Source of the DNA: UBA73 sp964364885
GTDB lineage: Archaea; Nanobdellota; Nanobdellia; Pacearchaeales; GW2011-AR1
Length of the DNA stretch: 17,010 nucleotides
Reading direction: 5' to 3'
Assembly: GCA_964364885.1 (NCBI GenBank)
Contig: CAYIOA010000013.1
Location: 1 to 17,010 of the forward strand
Below, piece after piece: positions 13,657 to 17,010 of the stretch. Numbering within the stretch: the first letter of the stretch is position 1; every line of letters begins with the position of its first letter. The notes under the pieces are model-generated. The model saw only the letters and a list, made by a program, of their open reading frames with translations. It made no database searches and was not told the origin of the DNA. The position numbers and the translations under genes were made by a program.

Positions 13657-14716
13657 CGACAACTTCTTTTAATTCCTGCTCTGTTATTTTTGCGTATGAA
13701 GGGAGCGATAGAACATGCTCATATAGAAAAAGTGAATTTGGGAATTTTTCTTTAGGTATTTTTAAGTAAGAATAACATGGCTGCATGTGCAGGGGATAAA
13801 AAATTCTTCTAGTCATTATTCCATTTTTTTCCAGGTGCTCCTGGAGTTTTAGAGCATCAGGGACGATTATGTTTACAAACCAAGGTATTGAATCACATCT
13901 TGGGTCGCCTGAGTAAACTTCCAGTTCTTTAATTCCAGAAAGATTTTTCTTGTAATATTCTAATATTCTTAACTTATTTTTTTTAATCTCCTCTAATTTT
14001 GCAAGCTGCGCCAAACCAATAGCTGCCTGCATTTCTGTAATACAGAAATTGTATCCTATTTCTTCGTGTATGAATGTTCCTGTTTTTTTCCTGCCGTGAT
14101 TCTTGAAAGAATAGGCTTTTCTTGCCAGCTCATCTTCGTTAGTTATTAACATCCCTCCTTCTCCCAGAGTTATATTCTTATTTCCGAAAAACGAAAAACT
14201 TCCATATTCTCCGAATGTGCCAACGTGCCTTCCATTGAATTTTACTCCCACTCCCTGTGCAGCGTCTTCTACAATCTTTAGATTATGTTTTTTTGCGATA
14301 CTTGTTATTTTATCCATATCACAACTATATCCGTATAAATGGACCGGCATTATGGCTTTTGTTTTTGGGGTTATGCTTTTTTCTATTTCGTCTGCATCTA
14401 TTTGAAATGATTTTTTGTCAACATCAACAAAAACTGGCTTTGCTCCTGTAAGAATTACAGAATTTGAGCTAGCAATAAATGTTATATCCGGCACAATAAC
14501 CTCGTCGTTTTCTTTTATGCCAAGTAATTTAAGTGCGGCAAAAAGAGACATTGTGCCGTTGCAGTAGGATATTGCGTGTCTTGCTCCGCTTAGTTCTTTA
14601 AATTTTGACTCAAATTCTTCTGTTTTATGCTTTTCCTTTAGATAGGTAGATTCTATAACCTCAATTATCTGCTTCTTTTCTTCATCGTCTATCCAAGGTT
14701 TCATATAGGGAATCAT
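13631..14716 (-). CDS. DegT-family PLP-dependent sugar aminotransferase
   Basis: 361 residues, the usual length for DegT/DnrJ/EryC1/StrS aminotransferases, which move an amino group from glutamate (or glutamine) to a keto sugar nucleotide. It has the PLP lysine K180 in SFSFFGNKNITLGEGG, the pyridine-binding D151 and Q154 in VEDAAQGVG, and NGTMSLFAALKLLG (53-66). It therefore contrasts directly with its convergent neighbour, where this Lys is His. The N-terminus IPYMKPWIDDEE resembles the start of WbpE/PglE-type enzymes. It follows the HAD gene on the same strand by only 6 nt, so the two are probably one transcript. Together with the UGD-like dehydrogenase it could make an amino-uronic sugar, but the 3-oxidase and N-acyltransferase of the known Wbp pathway are not in the window. 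Substrate is undetermined. Confidence 0.92.
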   Translation of the reverse strand: MIPYMKPWIDDEEKKQIIEVIESTYLKEKHKTEEFESKFKELSGARHAISYCNGTMSLFAALKLLGIKENDEVIVPDITFIASSNSVILTGAKPVFVDVDKKSFQIDADEIEKSITPKTKAIMPVHLYGYSCDMDKITSIAKKHNLKIVEDAAQGVGVKFNGRHVGTFGEYGSFSFFGNKNITLGEGGMLITNEDELARKAYSFKNHGRKKTGTFIHEEIGYNFCITEMQAAIGLAQLAKLEEIKKNKLRILEYYKKNLSGIKELEVYSGDPRCDSIPWFVNIIVPDALKLQEHLEKNGIMTRRIFYPLHMQPCYSYLKIPKEKFPNSLFLYEHVLSLPSYAKITEQELKEVVAKIHAFYN

Positions 14717-14722
14717 TTTAAT

Positions 14723-15376
14723 TTAGAATAATAAACTCCTTATTTCTTTTATGCTATCAACGCAATAATCAGCTTCTTTGAACTTTCTTCCAACTGCTAT
14801 TGTTTTTATGCCAAGTGCTTTTGTTGGCAGTATATCTGCTAATAAATTGTCCCCGATGTATACGTGCTGCTCAGGCGCGTATTTGGATTTTTTTAGCAGA
14901 TAGTTGAATACAGAGCCATCTATTTTTTTTAAGCTAGGATTATCCCCGTAAATCTTAATTTTAAATAATCCTGCGGGAATCCCTATTTTCTTTAGTTTAG
15001 CTATTGCTAAATTTTTTGGGGAGCCTGTAACTAAAAAAATCTGGAACATTTTAGACAAATCTTTGATTAATGATGCAACTTCTTTGTCATACTTGAGCAA
15101 ATCAATGATGTCTGCTGTTGCCAGACATTCGTCAACTATTTGTTCGGGATTTGAAAGTCCGATTTCTCTTAGGACCTGGCTTCTGCTTCCAAGTTCCGAA
15201 TATCTTTTTTCACTGAATTCAATTGCTTTTTCTAAGCTGTTCAATTCCGGCTTCTTCTCCAGAATTCTTTTTGCAATCTCAGCTTTTATTCTATAATCAA
15301 TTTCTTCGCTTATAGGGTATAGTGTATTGTCTAAATCGAAGCCAATTATTTTTATACTGCTAAAAAATTTATCCAT
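14723..15376 (-). CDS. HAD-superfamily hydrolase, pyrimidine-5'-nucleotidase-like
   Basis: 217 residues. Motif I FDLDNTLYP (13-21; D14, D16) with Asn for the usual Gly and the following LYP is typical of the nucleotidase (SDT1-like) subgroup. Motif II is VTGSP (116-120), a lysine pair at K150/K151 is in position for motif III, and motif IV is IGDNLLAD (174-181; D176, D181). The cap is helical (about 25-95). It is the first gene of a two-gene unit with the DegT aminotransferase (6-nt spacing). The start at 15376 is supported by TATTTATAAAC 21-31 nt upstream. It may remove phosphate from a nucleoside monophosphate or a sugar phosphate; the third HAD enzyme of the locus. Confidence 0.85.
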   Translation of the reverse strand: MDKFFSSIKIIGFDLDNTLYPISEEIDYRIKAEIAKRILEKKPELNSLEKAIEFSEKRYSELGSRSQVLREIGLSNPEQIVDECLATADIIDLLKYDKEVASLIKDLSKMFQIFLVTGSPKNLAIAKLKKIGIPAGLFKIKIYGDNPSLKKIDGSVFNYLLKKSKYAPEQHVYIGDNLLADILPTKALGIKTIAVGRKFKEADYCVDSIKEIRSLLF

Positions 15377-15396
15377 AATATTGAGTAATAGGGGCT

Positions 15397-15407
15397 GTTT
15401 ATAAATA
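15397..15407 (-). promoter_or_regulatory. TATA box of the HAD-aminotransferase unit
   Basis: TATTTATAAAC on the minus strand, 21-31 nt before ATG 15376. Confidence 0.55.
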
Positions 15408-15436
15408 TTTTAGTTGTGTAATTTATCAAGGAAACA

Positions 15437-15445
15437 TTTTTATAT
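15437..15445 (+). promoter_or_regulatory. TATA box of the P-loop kinase gene
   Basis: TTTTTATAT, 21-29 nt before ATG 15466, divergent from and about 30 bp beyond the box for the HAD gene. Confidence 0.5.
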
Positions 15446-15465
15446 GACTTTCTTTTGTTTTTTAT

Positions 15466-16047
15466 ATGGGCTTATATCTAGTTTTGATAGCGGGCTTGCC
15501 TGGGACTGGAAAAACTACGACAGCTAATAAAATTGCTGGGGGGATAAAGAATTATATCCTGATTGACCAAAATGAGTTCAGGCGGGCTGCCGGCATGAAA
15601 AAAATGCCAACACCAAAAGGGCAGGAGAGGATTTTGAGAGAGATGGACAAGGCGATAGCAAAGCATCTTTCTAATGGGAATGGCGTTGTTGTTGAAAGCG
15701 CGCATACACGCGCTTTTAGAAGACATCAACTTTATGGAATTGCCTCGTCCTGCGGAGCAGATGTTGTGGTGCTGGAGTGCGTTTGTTCTGAGGATTTATC
15801 TAAAAGCAGAATGAAAAAAAGGCCAGCGGGAGACGGGCTGGTTTCTGATCCGAATGACACGAGCGTATACGAGAAAATTACCTCTAAGTGGGCTCCTATC
15901 GAAAATGATTTTAAGTACGGGGAGCAACAAGGGTTTGTATCATATTTAACTTTTGACAGCGAAAAAAATATTCTTCATAAGAAAATAGTCTCTTCTGGAG
16001 CTAATTCTTTTGTTAATTCAATAGAGAAGATGGTTTTAGGAGTTTAA
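15466..16047 (+). CDS. Small P-loop kinase (COG0645-like AAA/zeta fold)
   Basis: 193 residues with Walker A GLPGTGKTT (10-18), an ILIDQNEFRR segment (31-40) whose Asp is at the usual substrate-side position, and a strand VVVESAHTRAFRR (73-85) with an Arg-rich continuation. RMKKRP (114-119) resembles the lid arginines of adenylate-kinase-like folds. Such proteins phosphorylate small molecules, including sugars, gluconate, antibiotics and nucleoside derivatives. Sequence alone does not choose, but a sugar-kinase role would suit the locus. No antitoxin-like partner adjoins it, so a zeta-toxin role is less likely. It is convergent with the glycosyltransferase gene: only one base separates the two stops. 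Confidence 0.75.
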   Translation: MGLYLVLIAGLPGTGKTTTANKIAGGIKNYILIDQNEFRRAAGMKKMPTPKGQERILREMDKAIAKHLSNGNGVVVESAHTRAFRRHQLYGIASSCGADVVVLECVCSEDLSKSRMKKRPAGDGLVSDPNDTSVYEKITSKWAPIENDFKYGEQQGFVSYLTFDSEKNILHKKIVSSGANSFVNSIEKMVLGV

Positions 16048-16048
16048 T

Positions 16049-16837
16049 TTATCCGTAGAATCTGATTTTTAATGCCATTTTTATATATGCTGATGCGAAT
16101 TTCATTAACTTTAAGGCGTCTGAAATACCTGTTCCCATTGCTGAGCTTCCTTCTTTTCTATAAACATAAACGCAGGGTATTTCTAACACGCTAAGTTTTT
16201 TTTGTTTTGCCCGATAAAGCAGTTCAAAATCAAATTCTCCGAATACTGCTTTATATCTGAATTCCATTTCTTTGAACTTGTTTTTTTCTATAATCAAGAA
16301 TTCATTTGTTGCGTCTGTTTGCTTCAAGCCAATTATAAAAATTCCAAGATGATTAAGGAACATTGAGCCGTATTTTCTTAAGAATGGAGCATTCATAACT
16401 CCTCCTTTAGTGTATCTTGAGGCAGAGATGATATTGCTTTTATTTCTTAAGTCAAATAGTTTTTTTGCTGTTTCTGGCAGATGAGAGAAGTCCGCATCCA
16501 TTAACAAAACATACTTTCCATTTGCCATTGATATTGCATCTTGATATGCTGAAAAATATCCTCTTTTTTCATATCTATGAATTGCTAGGAGGTTTCCTTT
16601 TTTTGCTTCTTTATCTATTATTCTCGGAGTTCTGTCTTTTGAATTGTCGTCTAGAATTACGATTTCATAACTTTCTTTTTTAAACTCCTTTCTTAGTTCT
16701 TTAATAAGGCGTCCAATATTTTTTTCTTCGTTATATGTTGGGAGGATTATAGAGACTTCCTTCTTTATATTAAAAGGTTCTTTTGGCTCTTTGAGTGTTT
16801 TCTTTTTCTTGTAGCCTATGCAGATATATTTTGCCAT
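16049..16837 (-). CDS. GT2 glycosyltransferase, polyprenol-phosphate sugar transferase type
   Basis: 262 residues. VSIILPTYNEEKNI (28-41), DDNSKDRT (63-70), the nucleotide-binding DAD (114-116 in LLMDADFSHLPE) and SRYTKGG (140-146) are the landmarks of dolichol-phosphate-mannose-synthase-like GT2 enzymes, which transfer a sugar from NDP-sugar to a lipid phosphate on the cytoplasmic membrane face. No transmembrane segment is visible, as in the catalytic-only DPM1 form. Such an enzyme could load the sugar made by the neighbouring genes onto a lipid for protein or lipid glycosylation. The start is uncertain: the only good TATA motif (16842-16851) is just 5-14 nt before ATG 16837, and no ATG lies between there and the catalytic domain (28 on). 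The gene may instead be co-transcribed from the right. Confidence 0.88.
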   Translation of the reverse strand: MAKYICIGYKKKKTLKEPKEPFNIKKEVSIILPTYNEEKNIGRLIKELRKEFKKESYEIVILDDNSKDRTPRIIDKEAKKGNLLAIHRYEKRGYFSAYQDAISMANGKYVLLMDADFSHLPETAKKLFDLRNKSNIISASRYTKGGVMNAPFLRKYGSMFLNHLGIFIIGLKQTDATNEFLIIEKNKFKEMEFRYKAVFGEFDFELLYRAKQKKLSVLEIPCVYVYRKEGSSAMGTGISDALKLMKFASAYIKMALKIRFYG

Positions 16838-16841
16838 TTTT

Positions 16842-16851
16842 GTTTTTATAC
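16842..16851 (-). promoter_or_regulatory. TATA-like motif immediately before the glycosyltransferase
   Basis: GTATAAAAAC on the minus strand is a good TATA match but only 5-14 nt upstream of the annotated start, too close for a leaderless transcript from ATG 16837. It also overlaps the stop of the open frame at 16846-17010. Confidence 0.3.
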
Positions 16852-17010
16852 ACGTGAAAAATCTCCAATCTTTAGATTGGAGTTAGATGCCGTCGGTTTT
16901 TTCCGGTTCCACCAAGATGCTCTGGCATCTTTGATGCCCAAGATTTGCGAATCTGTTAGAGCAAATCTTGTTGTCCCCAAATCCCTATCAAATCCGAAGG
17001 ATTTGGTGAT
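16846..17010 (-). CDS. Possible C-terminal end of a gene entering from the right
   Basis: One minus-strand frame is open from the window edge to TAA 16846 (54 codons), eight bases before the glycosyltransferase start. The product includes ASWWNRKKPTASNSNLKIGD. Because the DNA is full of hairpins, this could be the tail of a TnpB-like transposase whose 3' end doubles as a guide RNA, or not coding at all. No family motif is visible in what remains, and an open frame this long is not rare by chance. Confidence 0.2.
   Translation of the reverse strand: MTKSFGFDRDLGTTRFALTDSQILGIKDARASWWNRKKPTASNSNLKIGDFSRV
16863..17006. repeat. Hairpin-dense segment (candidate structured RNA or element end)
   Basis: Five perfect stems lie in about 145 nt: CTCCAATC/GATTGGAG (16863-16870 with 16875-16882, TTTA loop); GATGC/GCATC (16916-16920 with 16925-16929), competing with GCATC/GATGC (16925-16929 with 16933-16937); CAAGATTTGC/GCAAATCTTG (16939-16948 with 16961-16970); and CAAATCC/GGATTTG (16989-16995 with 16999-17005), competing with an 8-bp alternative using 16977-16984. 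GC is visibly higher than in neighbouring genes. Candidates are the right end or guide-RNA region of an IS200/IS605-type element, or another structured RNA cut by the window edge. Confidence 0.45.

Noticed and set aside
15466..16047. Zeta-type toxin kinase
   Set aside because: There is no epsilon-like antitoxin gene beside it and the neighbours are metabolic, so a small-molecule kinase is the simpler reading.
1..17010. CRISPR arrays, tRNA or rRNA genes
   Set aside because: No regularly spaced repeats and no cloverleaf-like sequence with T-loop/anticodon features were recognised by eye. Subtle tRNAs, such as intron-containing ones, cannot be fully excluded without a search.

Overview
The window reads as part of an AT-rich archaeal genome, most probably a DPANN lineage (Pacearchaeota/Woesearchaeota-like). 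Three things point there. Most genes have an archaeal TATA-box-like sequence about 20-32 nt before the start codon and no Shine-Dalgarno site, which suggests leaderless transcripts. The glycine-rich, cadherin-like surface protein and its conserved middle segment are of a kind I associate with these archaea. The glycosyltransferase resembles dolichol-phosphate-mannose synthase. The lineage is inferred from style, not from a marker gene. A run of 100 Ns (8443-8542) shows the source is a scaffold.

Layout. (1) 1-4261, minus: one uninterrupted reading frame of at least 1420 codons, running off the left edge, encodes a membrane-anchored surface protein. It has two cadherin-like repeats, an EF-hand-like loop, a long polyglycine-rich domain and Ig-like domains. 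Its roughly 165-nt leader has two crossing inverted repeats and a U-tract, and its promoter is flanked by two operator-like boxes. (2) 4564-5981: a two-gene nucleotidyltransferase/HEPN toxin-antitoxin module, with an HTH on the nucleotidyltransferase, bracketed by a perfect 16-bp direct repeat. (3) 5986-9641, minus: a UDP-sugar dehydrogenase, a Nudix hydrolase, a HAD phosphatase interrupted by the gap, and a second Nudix hydrolase. The first two in this list carry an identical 19-bp element at the same distance before their starts. (4) 9692-12314: an SDR epimerase/dehydratase, a third Nudix hydrolase that is a paralogue of the first, and a second HAD phosphatase. (5) 12382-15376: an RfbH/ColD-like PLP enzyme with His in place of the PLP lysine, a DegT aminotransferase with the lysine intact, and a third HAD phosphatase. 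(6) 15466-16837: a small P-loop kinase and a GT2 glycosyltransferase. (7) 16860-17010: a hairpin-dense, more GC-rich segment reaching the right edge.

Taken together, 5986-16837 looks like a nucleotide-sugar/glycan locus. It contains dehydrogenation (UGD-like), epimerisation/dehydration (SDR), a PLP-dependent 3-dehydration-like step, amination (DegT), several hydrolases for nucleotide or sugar phosphates (3 Nudix, 3 HAD), a kinase and a glycosyltransferase. It sits beside a surface protein that could carry the glycan. The end product cannot be read from sequence. The most notable points are the repeated Nudix/HAD pairing with a shared unknown N-terminal Nudix domain, the RfbH-like enzyme lacking the Fe-S cysteines, the repeat-flanked toxin-antitoxin cassette, and the structured leader of the giant surface gene.
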